Source: JACCSI01 sp035575715 (GTDB taxonomy: Bacteria; Acidobacteriota; Vicinamibacteria; Vicinamibacterales; UBA2999). Taken from it: DNA of 64,000 nucleotides. Location: the NCBI GenBank assembly GCA_035575715.1, contig DATLXN010000015.1, positions 1 through 64,000 on the forward strand, written 5' to 3'. A program made the position numbers and the translations under genes. Shown here piece after piece: positions 45,337 to 54,086 of the stretch. Every line of letters starts with the position of its first letter. The stretch's first letter is position 1. Below the pieces are notes generated by a model, which was not told where the DNA came from, ran no database searches, and was given only the letters and a program-made list of their open reading frames with translations.

Positions 45337-45705
45337 TCAGAACTGGGCCGGGCTCATCCCGATTCCGATGATGCTGCAGGCCTGAATAGGCCGTAATCCC
45401 AGCGCCCGCGCCTGGGTAATAAGCGCCGACGAATCAGCGCCGGGGTTGAACCACACTTCGCTAATCCCCTTCTGGACGAGCCCCTCGAGGAGCTGCTCGC
45501 CAACCGCCGGCGGCACATAGACGGTGGCGAGGTGAATCGTATCGGGGTAATCGGTCACCGATGCGTAGGCGCGCTTGCCTTCGATTTCGGCATGGTGCGG
45601 GGTAATCGGCACGACGTGATAGCCGGCCTCGGCAAATGCTCGCACCGCCTTGTTGCCGAACTTGTGCCGGTTCGGAGACGCACCAATGACCGCGACAGTC
45701 TTCAA
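45337..45705 (-). CDS. CoA-binding domain protein (YccU-like)
   Basis: A 122-residue Rossmann-fold protein of the CoA_binding_2 family. The nucleotide-binding loop is VAVIGASPNRHKFGNKAVRAF (residues 4-24), and the conserved ending EVWFNPGADSS..A lies near 88-100. The fold is that of the succinyl-CoA synthetase alpha N-domain. Function is unknown. The TTG at 45705 starts right at the conserved first strand and follows TATGAT by 6 nt, an unusual leaderless TTG start. Confidence 0.85.
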   Translation of the reverse strand: MKTVAVIGASPNRHKFGNKAVRAFAEAGYHVVPITPHHAEIEGKRAYASVTDYPDTIHLATVYVPPAVGEQLLEGLVQKGISEVWFNPGADSSALITQARALGLRPIQACSIIGIGMSPAQF

Positions 45706-45711
45706 GCGGTG

Positions 45712-45717
45712 ATCATA
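45712..45717 (-). promoter_or_regulatory. TATGAT -10 element, leaderless TTG start
   Basis: On the minus strand TATGAT ends 6 nt before the TTG at 45705. No ATG or GTG is available near this position that would keep the conserved N-terminus. Confidence 0.5.
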
Positions 45718-45724
45718 GCGGGTT

Positions 45725-45780
45725 TCAGCGATCCGGTATCAGCGATCAGGACGACGGCGACAGCCGAAAGCCGACAGATG
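45725..45780. repeat. 7-bp-period array between divergent promoters
   Basis: Units TCAGCGA, TCCGGTA, TCAGCGA, TCAGGAC, GACGGCG, ACAGCCG, AAAGCCG, ACAGATG in phase. It occupies the space between the -10 of the CoA-binding gene (45712-45717) and the -10 of the glycosyltransferase (45796-45801), where both -35 regions should lie. Confidence 0.7.
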
Positions 45781-45795
45781 GCGTCGCCATGCGGC

Positions 45796-45801
45796 TACAA
45801 T
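45796..45801 (+). promoter_or_regulatory. TACAAT -10 element, leaderless GTG start
   Basis: TACAAT ends 8 nt before the GTG at 45810 and overlaps the upstream part of the longer reading frame (45789), excluding it. Confidence 0.5.
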
Positions 45802-45809
45802 CGTCGGGC

Positions 45810-47480
45810 GTGCGTCGTTCGACAGTCCCTGTAATTCTGCTGGCCGCGCTCTCGTTTTTTGCAGGGCTCGGCCGAGGCGCGATCTCCGATACGGATGAGG
45901 CGTTTTACGCAGAGTCCTCGCGTGAGATGGTCGAATCCGGCGACTGGCTGACTCCCCACTTTAACTACGAACCGCGTTTTCAAAAACCGGCATTGTTCTA
46001 CTGGCTGACCAGCGTCGCCTACGGGCCGGCGGGGCCGAACGAGTTCGCCGCACGGGTGTGGTCGGCGCTTGCCGGCGTCGGGCTGGTGCTGATCGTCACC
46101 GCATGCGGCCGACGGTGGTTCGATGAGACGACCGGATTGCTCGCCGGCGCCATCACCGCGACCAATTTCGGTTATTTCGCGCTGGCGCGGATGTCACTCC
46201 CGGACCTGCCGCTGGCCTTCTTCATTACGCTGGCGATCTGGGCCGCGTTTGTCGCCACACTCGAACGCGAACACTCCCCGCGTCGATGGCTCCTGTTAGC
46301 CGCGACGGCCGCAGCGCTCGGGTTCCTGATGAAGGGGCCGCTCGCACTGCTGATCCCAGTGCTCGTCGTGCTCCCCATCCTGTTGATGGAACGGCGGTCG
46401 TTCAACGTCGAGCTCGCCGACGTCGTGCTGGCGTTACTTCTGTTCGTGGCGATCGCCTCACCGTGGTACCTGGCGATGTGGGCGCAGCACGGCACCGCCT
46501 ACATGCGCGAGTTCTTCGTCGGCGACAATTTCGAGCGGTTCGCGACCAGTCGTTTCAACGATCCGAGGCCGTGGTGGTTCTATTTCCCGGTTCTCGCCGG
46601 TGGTCTGTTGCCCTGGACGCCGCTGGCCATCGTCTGGGTGGGCCCGTTCTTTCAATTTCTGACGCGGCGTCGCGACATCAGCAGCGTCGACCTGCGATTA
46701 CTGCTGTGGGCGGCGATCCCGTTGGTCTTCTTCACGCTGTCGGTGGGCAAGCAGCCGCGCTACATCCTGCCCGTGTTGCCGCCGCTTGCGGTGCTGCTGG
46801 CCGGGTCGATCATCGAGCGGACGCGTGAATGGCGCAGCCTCGGCGGTGCGCGCGTGCGCCCGCGGCCGAACCGCGCAGTCGTCTTCGGCTGCGTCCTCGG
46901 CGGTCTGTGTCTGGTCGGCCTGGGTGCGCTCCTGTATCGTGCGCAGCCGCTGTTTCTCAACGTTGACCCATGGCTGACACTCGCCACGGCGATCGTCAGT
47001 GCTGTCGGCGGTGGCGCCGTCGTGCTGGTGAGCCTCACCAGTGCCTGGCGCGGCGCACCGGGGATCCTGGCAGTGGCCGCCGCGCTGACCTTCTGCATGT
47101 TGCCGTTCGGTGTCCTGTCGGCGCCGGCAGATTCGGCCGTCAAGCAGATCGCCAACACCGTGCGCAGTGCCCGGGTCAACGATGAAGCGATCGGTACCTA
47201 TCGCGTGTTTGTACGGAATTTGGTGTTTTACACCGGCGTGCAACACACCGACATCATCAACGATGAACATCTGGCGGAGTGGATCACACGAAACCCGCGG
47301 GCGCTGATCGTCATGTCATCGAGCGAAGCCGATCGGTTCGAGCGCGAGCGCCGATTCACGCTTCGCCGGCTCGCAGCACTTCCCTACTTCAACGACGGCG
47401 GCATCAAGGTGCGCATGCTGTTGTGGCCAGACCCGAGCACTGACCTGGAGTCGGTGGTCGTGGTCCAGGTCAACGATTAG
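45810..47480 (+). CDS. ArnT/PMT-family (GT39/GT83-like) membrane glycosyltransferase
   Basis: A 556-residue polytopic membrane protein with about 11-12 helices. The first periplasmic loop carries the catalytic DTDEAFYAESSREMVESGDWL (acidic pair near residue 27), then FQKPALFYWLT, the signature of the ArnT/dolichyl-phosphate-mannose transferase group. These enzymes move a sugar from a lipid-phosphate donor to lipid A, protein or another acceptor on the outer face of the inner membrane. The acceptor is unknown, and no arn cluster is nearby. The C-terminal 120 residues are soluble. The GTG at 45810 is set by TACAAT. Confidence 0.87.
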   Translation: MRRSTVPVILLAALSFFAGLGRGAISDTDEAFYAESSREMVESGDWLTPHFNYEPRFQKPALFYWLTSVAYGPAGPNEFAARVWSALAGVGLVLIVTACGRRWFDETTGLLAGAITATNFGYFALARMSLPDLPLAFFITLAIWAAFVATLEREHSPRRWLLLAATAAALGFLMKGPLALLIPVLVVLPILLMERRSFNVELADVVLALLLFVAIASPWYLAMWAQHGTAYMREFFVGDNFERFATSRFNDPRPWWFYFPVLAGGLLPWTPLAIVWVGPFFQFLTRRRDISSVDLRLLLWAAIPLVFFTLSVGKQPRYILPVLPPLAVLLAGSIIERTREWRSLGGARVRPRPNRAVVFGCVLGGLCLVGLGALLYRAQPLFLNVDPWLTLATAIVSAVGGGAVVLVSLTSAWRGAPGILAVAAALTFCMLPFGVLSAPADSAVKQIANTVRSARVNDEAIGTYRVFVRNLVFYTGVQHTDIINDEHLAEWITRNPRALIVMSSSEADRFERERRFTLRRLAALPYFNDGGIKVRMLLWPDPSTDLESVVVVQVND

Positions 47481-47499
47481 TTAGCGGCTCCCGCGGATC

Positions 47500-48894
47500 C
47501 TACCCGCGGAACTCGTCGCTGTCCCACATCTTTCCGGGATTCAAGATGCCGTTCGGGTCAAACGCCACCTTGATGCGCTGCATCAACGCGATGACTTCCG
47601 CGGACAGTTCCAAGCCGAGGTAGCGCGCTTTCGAGAAACCAATCCCGTGCTCGCCAGTGATCGAGCCTTCGAGCGCGACGACACCCTCGAACAGTTCTTG
47701 TTCTGCAGCTTGCGCGCGACGCATGTGGTCGGCATTGTCGGGGTCGACCATCAGGTTGACGTGAATATTGCCATCTCCCGCATGCCCGAAGCATGGCATC
47801 AACAAGTCATGTTTGCGCCGGATCGTGGCGACCAGATCGTAGAGCTGCGGCACGCGTCCGCGCGGGACGACCACGTCGTGATTGATTTTCCGTGGCGCCA
47901 GAGCGCGCAGCGCCAACGACATTTCCCGGCGCGCCTCCCAGATCGCGTCGCGTTCCTGCTCGTCGCGTGCGCGCTGCACCAAGGCTGCGCCGGCGCGCCG
48001 GCACGCATCAACCACACGGGTGGCTTCCTCGTCGACGCCGCCGGGGACGCCGTCGACCTCGATGATCAGCATCGCGCCAGTACCGCTGGGCGCGACTGCC
48101 CGATTGAGCCGGCGCTCCACTGCATGCAGCGACTCACGGTCGATGATCTCGAGAGTGGCGGGCACCACCCGTGCGGCCAGCACCAGTGACACCGCCCGCA
48201 CCGCTGCCGGGACATCGGCAAATGTCGCCTGCATGGTCGCCTGCACGGCCGGCTTTGGAACGAGTCGCAAGGTAATCTCGGTGATGATCGCGAGCGTCCC
48301 TTCGGAGCCAACCAGCAGTTGCGTCAGGTCATAGCCGACGACGTTTTTCACCGCCTTCGAACCGGTGCGAATGACCTCGCCCGACGCGAGGACCGCTTCA
48401 AGCGCGAGGACGTAGCGCCTGGTCGTGCCGTACTTCACGGCGCGCGGCCCGCCCGCGCTTTCGGCGACATTGCCGCCCAGCGAGGACTGCGCAAGGCTCG
48501 CCGGGTCGGGGGGATAGAACAGCCCGCGCGCTTCGACCGCGTCTTGCAGCTCGCCGGTAATCACGTGCGGCTGCACCACCGCGAGTAGGTTGTCCTCATC
48601 GATCTCGATAATCCGATCGAGACGCTCCATCGACAGCACGACACCGCCGCGGACCGGGACCGCGCCCCCGCTATAGCCGGTGCCGGCGCCGCGCGCGGTC
48701 AACGGGATGCGGCGATCGTTGCAGAGGCGGGCGATGGCGGCGACCTGGTCGGTATCTGCGGGCAATAGGACGAGATCGGCCGGCCACCCACGTTGAAGTG
48801 CATCGGTCCCGTAAGTCAGGAGCGCAGCGGCATCGCTCCGGACGTGGGCGTCACCGACGATGGCTGCGAATTGGCGAGCGAGGGCGGCGTTCAA
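47500..48894 (-). CDS. FAD-linked oxidase, glycolate/D-lactate dehydrogenase GlcD-type
   Basis: A 464-residue flavoenzyme. The FAD_binding_4 (PCMH) domain covers about residues 35-210, with PLTARGAGTGYSGGAVPV and the SLGGNVAESAGGPRAVKYG block. The FAD-oxidase C domain follows with CFGHAGDGNIHVNLM (near 385) and GEHGIGFSKARYL near the end. It should oxidise a 2-hydroxy acid such as glycolate or D-lactate. The partner subunits GlcE and GlcF are absent here. The start is TTG 48894, 1 nt after the aminotransferase stop; the long upstream frame is a shadow. Confidence 0.9.
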   Translation of the reverse strand: MNAALARQFAAIVGDAHVRSDAAALLTYGTDALQRGWPADLVLLPADTDQVAAIARLCNDRRIPLTARGAGTGYSGGAVPVRGGVVLSMERLDRIIEIDEDNLLAVVQPHVITGELQDAVEARGLFYPPDPASLAQSSLGGNVAESAGGPRAVKYGTTRRYVLALEAVLASGEVIRTGSKAVKNVVGYDLTQLLVGSEGTLAIITEITLRLVPKPAVQATMQATFADVPAAVRAVSLVLAARVVPATLEIIDRESLHAVERRLNRAVAPSGTGAMLIIEVDGVPGGVDEEATRVVDACRRAGAALVQRARDEQERDAIWEARREMSLALRALAPRKINHDVVVPRGRVPQLYDLVATIRRKHDLLMPCFGHAGDGNIHVNLMVDPDNADHMRRAQAAEQELFEGVVALEGSITGEHGIGFSKARYLGLELSAEVIALMQRIKVAFDPNGILNPGKMWDSDEFRG

Positions 48895-48895
48895 C

Positions 48896-50104
48896 TCAGG
48901 CGGTGTGGGCGGTGACGCGTCCCTGTTCCCGGCGCCGTACAAACTCGTGAATCCGGGTGACGCCTTCGCGCAGCCGGTCCAGCGATGTTGCATACGAAAT
49001 CCGGAAAAAGCCGGGCGCGTCGAACCCCTCGCCGGCGGTGATGGCCACGTGCGCCTCCTCCAGCAGGGCCTCGGCGAACTCCTGGGTGGTCCGCACGCCG
49101 GCCGGCTCGAGCGCGTCGGCCGCATAGGGAAACAGGTAAAACGCGCCGCGCGGCTTGACGCAGGTGAACCGCTGATCTTCACTCAGCCATTCCCAGACGC
49201 GGTCGCGCCGCGTGCGGTACTCGTTCAGCATCATCGTCACGCTGTCCTGTGGACCGGTCAGCGCCGCCACCGCGGCTTTCTGCGTGATCGAGCACACGTT
49301 TGACGTCGAGTGCCCTTGCACGGCGTTGAATGCGGCGATCGCTTTGGTTGGACCCAGCGCCCACCCGCAGCGCCAGCCGGTCATCGCGTAGGCCTTCGAA
49401 GCCGCGCCACACAGGATCGTTCGGTCGCGCAAGCGCTCGGTCAGCACGCGCGGCAGATTGTGCGGCACGGCGTCGTAGATCAACTTCTCATAGGTCAGGT
49501 CGGCAATCACCCAAATGCCGCGCCTGGCCGCGGCCTCGGCAATGGCAATCAACGCCTCTTCTGAGATCAGCGCGCCGGTTGGGTTGCACGGCGAATTGAT
49601 CACAATTGCCTTGGTGCGAGCGGTGATCGCATCAAGGATCGGTTGGGCGTGGATGGCGAATCCATCCTCGGCGCGGTTATGGACGATCACCGGCGTGGCG
49701 CCGGCCAGTTTAGCCTGCTCGGGAATGGTCGGCCAGAACGGCGCATGGGTAATGACTTCGTCGCCCTGCTCGAACAACGCCATCGCAGTGTTGTAAAGCG
49801 CCTGCTTGCCGCCCGCAGTCACGATGGTTTCTTCGGGGCGATACTCGACACCGTAATCAGCCTTGTAGCGTGCGCAGATCGCCTCGCGCAACTCGGCGAT
49901 GCCCGCCGACGGCGTGTACTTGGTGAAGTTGTTGGTAATCGCGTCGAGGGCGGCGGCCTTGATGTGGTCGGGCGTCGGGAAATCCGGCTCGCCCGCACCG
50001 AGATCGACGACGTCAACGCCCTGCCGGCGCAGTCGATCGGCTTCGGCGGTCACGCGAAGCGTGGGCGACGGGGCGACGTGCAACATGCGACCACTGAGAT
50101 TCAT
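48896..50104 (-). CDS. Class I/II PLP-dependent aminotransferase (AspB-like)
   Basis: A 402-residue aminotransferase of the aspartate/aromatic group. The PLP lysine lies in CGAASKAYAMTGWRCGWALG (near residue 240), the NSPCNPTGA motif near 172 and the substrate-binding Arg in GFFRISYATS near 376. It transfers amino groups between aspartate or a related amino acid and 2-oxoglutarate. It overlaps the coaD stop by 4 nt (ATGA) and is followed at once by glcD, so it is the third gene of the rsmD-coaD-aspB-glcD operon. Confidence 0.93.
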   Translation of the reverse strand: MNLSGRMLHVAPSPTLRVTAEADRLRRQGVDVVDLGAGEPDFPTPDHIKAAALDAITNNFTKYTPSAGIAELREAICARYKADYGVEYRPEETIVTAGGKQALYNTAMALFEQGDEVITHAPFWPTIPEQAKLAGATPVIVHNRAEDGFAIHAQPILDAITARTKAIVINSPCNPTGALISEEALIAIAEAAARRGIWVIADLTYEKLIYDAVPHNLPRVLTERLRDRTILCGAASKAYAMTGWRCGWALGPTKAIAAFNAVQGHSTSNVCSITQKAAVAALTGPQDSVTMMLNEYRTRRDRVWEWLSEDQRFTCVKPRGAFYLFPYAADALEPAGVRTTQEFAEALLEEAHVAITAGEGFDAPGFFRISYATSLDRLREGVTRIHEFVRRREQGRVTAHTA

Positions 50105-50640
50105 GCGTTACCAGCTCCCGCCCGTCGACCGGCCACGCTGGCCTGCTTGACGCGTAACTGTTCCTCGACCACCGGCGGCACCAGGCCGCCCACCGCTCCG
50201 CCGAGGCGAAACACTTCCTTGATCAATCGCGAGCTGGTGTAGGTGTACTGCTCGGCAGGCATCAGGAACACCGTCTCGAGATCGTGATTGAGCCGGCGAT
50301 TCATCAGCGCCATCTGGAATTCGTATTCAAAGTCGGAGACCGCGCGCAGGCCGCGAATCAGCGCATGTGCCTGTTTGCGGCGGCCATACTCGACGAGCAA
50401 TCCGTCAAACGTGTCGACTTCGACGTTGGCGCGATCGCGGAACACTTCGCGGATCATCCGCACCCGTTCGTCGACGGTAAACAACGGCGCCTTGTCGGCA
50501 TTGATCAGGACCGCGACGATGACCCGATCGAAGATCACGCAGCCGCGTTCAATGATGTCGACGTGGCCGTTGGTCAGCGGGTCGAAGGACCCCGGGAATA
50601 TCGCAATATGCGGCGAAGACGGCAGCGGCGGCGTCGTCAT
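50101..50640 (-). CDS. coaD: Phosphopantetheine adenylyltransferase
   Basis: A 179-residue enzyme that makes dephospho-CoA from 4'-phosphopantetheine and ATP. The nucleotidyltransferase motif is FPGSFDPLTNGHVDII (residues 13-28, T/HxGH). YGRRKQAHALIRGLRAVSDFEYE follows near 90, with the C-terminal SSRLIKEV. Length is slightly above E. coli CoaD because of an Ala/Arg/Gly tail. The ATG at 50640 overlaps the rsmD stop (ATGA). The rsmD-coaD pairing is common in bacteria. Confidence 0.96.
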   Translation of the reverse strand: MTTPPLPSSPHIAIFPGSFDPLTNGHVDIIERGCVIFDRVIVAVLINADKAPLFTVDERVRMIREVFRDRANVEVDTFDGLLVEYGRRKQAHALIRGLRAVSDFEYEFQMALMNRRLNHDLETVFLMPAEQYTYTSSRLIKEVFRLGGAVGGLVPPVVEEQLRVKQASVAGRRAGAGNA

Positions 50641-51176
50641 CGCGGTGCGAACAGGGTTAAGGAGCTGTCGCCTGAGCGAACGGTGCGCATCGCCGTCACT
50701 GCCGCAAACGCCGGCAGCGTGCACCGCGTCGCGTGCTCGAGGATCAACAACCCACCGGCTGCGAGGTGCAACGCGGCATTGTCGATTAGTGGCGTGAGAG
50801 GTGTGAACTCGTAGGGTGGATCGATCATCACCAAATCAAATGGATCGCCGTCGATCCGGTTGTGCAAGGCGTGTTCGGCGGTGTCGCGGATGATAACACA
50901 GCGATCCCGCGCGCCGCAGAGCTCGGCGTTGGTGTCAATCAAGGCAACTGCCCGGCGATCGGCGTCGATGAACGCCGCGGAGGCCGCTCCGCGACTCAGC
51001 GCCTCCAGCCCCACCGCCCCCGTGCCAGCGCAGACATCGAGGACGCGCGCGTCGGGCACCCGCGTGGCGATGATGTTGAACAGCGTCTCGCGGAGCTTGT
51101 CCGAAGTCGGCCGAAGCCCGTCCCAGGTGGGGGTCTTGAGACGTCGTCCCCGCCATTGACCACCGATGATCCGCAC
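50637..51176 (-). CDS. rsmD: 16S rRNA (guanine966-N2)-methyltransferase
   Basis: A 179-residue RsmD. The N-terminal MRIIGGQWRGRRL and RPTSDKLRETLFNII are diagnostic. The SAM-binding motif is VLDVCAGTGAVGLEALSRGA (about residues 45-64), and the catalytic IDPPY motif is seen in VMIDPPYEF (near 117). It methylates G966 of 16S rRNA. The GTG at 51176 opens the operon. A 150-bp gap with a CACAGATTA-type repeat lies upstream. Confidence 0.94.
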   Translation of the reverse strand: MRIIGGQWRGRRLKTPTWDGLRPTSDKLRETLFNIIATRVPDARVLDVCAGTGAVGLEALSRGAASAAFIDADRRAVALIDTNAELCGARDRCVIIRDTAEHALHNRIDGDPFDLVMIDPPYEFTPLTPLIDNAALHLAAGGLLILEHATRCTLPAFAAVTAMRTVRSGDSSLTLFAPR

Positions 51177-51290
51177 ACCACAGATTAATGGAGGTACCGA
51201 CCACAGATTACAGAGATTACACAGGACGAGAAGTACGACACGAAGGGCACGAATCCACGAAGGCTGAAATGTGTGCCATCTGTGGTTTAA
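51177..51290. repeat. Degenerate short-period repeat region (CCACAGATTA / CACGAA units)
   Basis: CCACAGATTA occurs at 51178 and 51201, followed by TTACAGA, GATTACA at 7-nt spacing. Then CACGAA occurs three times between 51239 and 51260. ATCTGTGG (51278-51285) is the reverse complement of CCACAGAT. It separates recG from rsmD on the same strand. Periodicity is weaker than in the other arrays. Confidence 0.55.
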
Positions 51291-51324
51291 ATTCGCGTGG
51301 TCACCCTGCCTGCCTGTTCGGCCG

Positions 51325-53460
51325 TTACCCGACAGTAATCAATCCAAACTGCCGCTGCCATACACTCTGTACATAGGCGCGTTCCGCGTCGGAGAGTGTG
51401 CCGCTGTCAACGCGCTGACGGGCTTCGGCGAAAGCCAGTTCGAGCAGCTCGACGTCGCGCGTCAGGTCGCCGGCCCGCAGCTGCGGCAGACCGTGTTGGC
51501 GCGTGCCGAAGAAATCTCCGGGGCCGCGCAGTTTGAGATCGCGCTCGGCGATGACAAAGCCGTCGGTCGTTTCAGCCATCGCTTTCAGGCGCTCTCGCGC
51601 CTCATCGCTCCACGGCGCCTGATACATCAGCACACACACCGATTCGTGACTGCCGCGGCCGACCCGCCCGCGTAACTGGTGCAGTTGCGAAAGGCCAAAC
51701 CGTTCGGCGTGCTCGATCACCATCAGCGTCGCGTTGGGTACGTCGACGCCGACTTCGACGACGGTGGTCGCGACCAGGATATCCAGCGTGCCGCCGGCGA
51801 ACGCGCGCATCACCGTTTCTTTGTCATCCGACTTCATGCGGCCGTGGAGCAGAGCGACCTTGAGACCCGGGAACACATCGCGCGCGAGGTGATCGGCCAT
51901 CGCGGTCGCCGCTTTCAAGTCGACCTTCTCCGAGTCTTCGACCAGCGGATAAATCACGTAGACTTGGCGGCCGCCGGCAACCTGCTGGCGAACCAGATCG
52001 TAGACATCGTCGCGCCGCGAGTCGGGTTTGACCAACGTGCGCACCGGCGTGCGGCCGGGCGGTAAGCCGCGGATGACTGACACTTCCATGTCGCCGCATT
52101 CGGTGAGCGCCAGTGTGCGCGGAATGGGCGTCGCGGTCATCACCAGCACATCGGGGTGAAGGCCCTTGCCGGCGAGGGTGGCGCGTTGCATGACGCCAAA
52201 GCGATGCTGTTCGTCGACGATGGCCAGCGCCAAGGCGCGGAACTTGACCTGGTCCTGCACCAACGCGTGGGTGCCGACGACCAGGTGCACGTCACCACGC
52301 GCAATCGCCGGCAGCAGGGTGCGGCGCTCAGCCGCGGTGATCTTGCCGCTCAGGAGCGCCACGCGATAGCGCGTCGTGGCCAGCCACTTCGAGAGCGTCG
52401 CGAAATGCTGCTCGGCGAGAATTTCCGTCGGCGCCATGAAGGCGGCCTGAAATCCGTTTTCCAAGGCGACGATCGCAGCGAGCACCGCGACGATCGTCTT
52501 GCCGGCGCCGACATCGCCCTGCAACAGGCGCTGCATCGGCCACGGCTGCTGCAAATCGGCGACGATCTCGGCGAGCGACTGGCGTTGGCCTTCGGTCAGC
52601 TTGAACGGCAGGACCGCACGCGCCGCCGCGCGGACGCTATCGTCGACGCGCGACACCAGCGCCTTCCGCACCTGAGCGTTCTGCTGGCGGCGGAGCGCTA
52701 ATCCGGTTTGAAAGACAAAAAAGTCTTCGAAGATCAGCCGACGCTGGGCGGCGGCGCGAAACAGGTTCAGCTCGTCGACCGGGGTCGTCGAATCCGGGAA
52801 GTGTGATTGCCCCAGCGCAGTGCGGCGCGACGGCCACTGTTCACGGGCGCGGATCTCGGCGGGTACCGGATCAAATAACTCTGCCGGTAGCTGTTCGAGG
52901 GCCTGCCAGACCAACGCCCGCTGCATGTTGGTGGTCACGCTGCCGGTGCGCTCGTAGACCGGCACAATCCGCCCGGTGTGGAGGGTTGGCGTTTGGTCGC
53001 CGCCGGTGTCGCGGAGAATCTCGAACTCCGGATCGGTGAGCTGAAGCCCGCGCGAGCCCCACAACTCCGCCTTGCCATAGAGCACGATGTGCTGGTGGGC
53101 GCGGATCACATCTTTGAGGAACGCCTGGTTCGGCCACACCGCCTGCACTTGCCCGCTTGGGTCCTGGACCAGGGCGGTGAACAAGCGAAACCCTGCGCGC
53201 CGTGTCGTTTGCAGGCTTGCGTGGAGCACCTCGCCACTGACGGCGACGGTTTGTCCCGGCTTGATCGAAACGATTGGTTGCAGGTGGCTGCGGTCTTCGT
53301 AGCGAAGGGGGAATCGGAAGAGCAGGTCTTCAACCGTCAGCAGACCGGCCTTTTTGAGGTCGGCCGCTTTACGTGGGCCGACACCTTTCAGGAACTGCAG
53401 CGGGAGTTGTAGCGGATCTCGCTCGCCGGCAGTGGCTTTAGCGGAGACTGCATCCGGCAC
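51325..53460 (-). CDS. recG: ATP-dependent DNA helicase RecG
   Basis: A 711-residue RecG, which remodels stalled replication forks and Holliday junctions. The N-terminal helix-hairpin-helix-like LQFLKGVGPRKAADLKKAG is followed by the wedge OB domain. The helicase core has Walker A GDVGAGKT (near 312), DEQHRFG as motif II, TATPIPRTLAL, and motif VI LHQLRGRVGRG near 625. The TRG tail region follows. Length fits the family. The GTG start at 53460 lies 9 nt after the stop of the upstream secreted-protein gene, so the two are cotranscribed. Confidence 0.96.
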   Translation of the reverse strand: MPDAVSAKATAGERDPLQLPLQFLKGVGPRKAADLKKAGLLTVEDLLFRFPLRYEDRSHLQPIVSIKPGQTVAVSGEVLHASLQTTRRAGFRLFTALVQDPSGQVQAVWPNQAFLKDVIRAHQHIVLYGKAELWGSRGLQLTDPEFEILRDTGGDQTPTLHTGRIVPVYERTGSVTTNMQRALVWQALEQLPAELFDPVPAEIRAREQWPSRRTALGQSHFPDSTTPVDELNLFRAAAQRRLIFEDFFVFQTGLALRRQQNAQVRKALVSRVDDSVRAAARAVLPFKLTEGQRQSLAEIVADLQQPWPMQRLLQGDVGAGKTIVAVLAAIVALENGFQAAFMAPTEILAEQHFATLSKWLATTRYRVALLSGKITAAERRTLLPAIARGDVHLVVGTHALVQDQVKFRALALAIVDEQHRFGVMQRATLAGKGLHPDVLVMTATPIPRTLALTECGDMEVSVIRGLPPGRTPVRTLVKPDSRRDDVYDLVRQQVAGGRQVYVIYPLVEDSEKVDLKAATAMADHLARDVFPGLKVALLHGRMKSDDKETVMRAFAGGTLDILVATTVVEVGVDVPNATLMVIEHAERFGLSQLHQLRGRVGRGSHESVCVLMYQAPWSDEARERLKAMAETTDGFVIAERDLKLRGPGDFFGTRQHGLPQLRAGDLTRDVELLELAFAEARQRVDSGTLSDAERAYVQSVWQRQFGLITVG

Positions 53461-53469
53461 GTCGGCATG

Positions 53470-54066
53470 TTACTGCACGATGACGGCGCGCCCCGGCGTC
53501 GAGTCGATCCGACGGATTTTCGCGGGCAGCTCGAAGGCCTGATCGATGGTGATACCGCTCGGATGTTCGGCGGTGCGCGTGTAGAACGAGACGATTTCCT
53601 GCAGAAACGATTTGGGAATCGGAATGCCGCCGACTTCGGCGCTCGACAATTCAAAGCGGCCCCGCCCGTCCTGCGTGCGCAGGACGCCGCTTGCGGTCAC
53701 GGGCAAGCGCCCGGTCAGATAACTGGTCGGGTCAAGCCATCCTCCAGTCCCTTTCTTCTTCCGGATGATGTCAAGGTCGGCCACGGCGCGCCCGCTGACT
53801 CGCCCGCCGCCCTGAATCACCATCGACGGTTCAGTCACCCCGACCGGCAGCTGCTCGCCCGCTGAGAATCGAAGGTAGGAGTTGAGTTCGTCGTTGGTGA
53901 CGATCGTCTGCTGCGGCGGCGGTGCTTTTTTCGCGGCGGCATTGACGGTGCCGATCGCGACGATCCGCGCGAGCTTTTTCTGGAAAGCTGCCGCCTGCTG
54001 CTGTGACACATCGGCCGCGGCGCCGGCCAGCAGACCGGCGATGATTAAGACGGCCAAGCCATTCAT
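53470..54066 (-). CDS. Exported protein of unknown function upstream of recG
   Basis: A 198-residue protein with a signal peptide (about residues 3-18, ending LLAGAAA). The mature part alternates hydrophobic and polar residues, suggesting beta structure, with TVTNDELNSYLRF-like and VSGRAVADLDIIRKKKG segments. The ending DQAFELPAKIRRIDSTPGRAVIVQ resembles lipid-binding LmeA/DUF2993-like proteins in general style, but I cannot assign a family. The ATG at 54066 follows TACAAT by 6 nt. The recG gene follows after 9 nt. Confidence 0.65.
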   Translation of the reverse strand: MNGLAVLIIAGLLAGAAADVSQQQAAAFQKKLARIVAIGTVNAAAKKAPPPQQTIVTNDELNSYLRFSAGEQLPVGVTEPSMVIQGGGRVSGRAVADLDIIRKKKGTGGWLDPTSYLTGRLPVTASGVLRTQDGRGRFELSSAEVGGIPIPKSFLQEIVSFYTRTAEHPSGITIDQAFELPAKIRRIDSTPGRAVIVQ

Positions 54067-54072
54067 GTTTCT

Positions 54073-54078
54073 ATTGTA
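54073..54078 (-). promoter_or_regulatory. TACAAT -10 element, leaderless start before recG operon
   Basis: On the minus strand TACAAT ends 6 nt before the ATG at 54066. This promoter would serve both the secreted protein and recG. Confidence 0.55.
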
Positions 54079-54086
54079 GAACCCGA

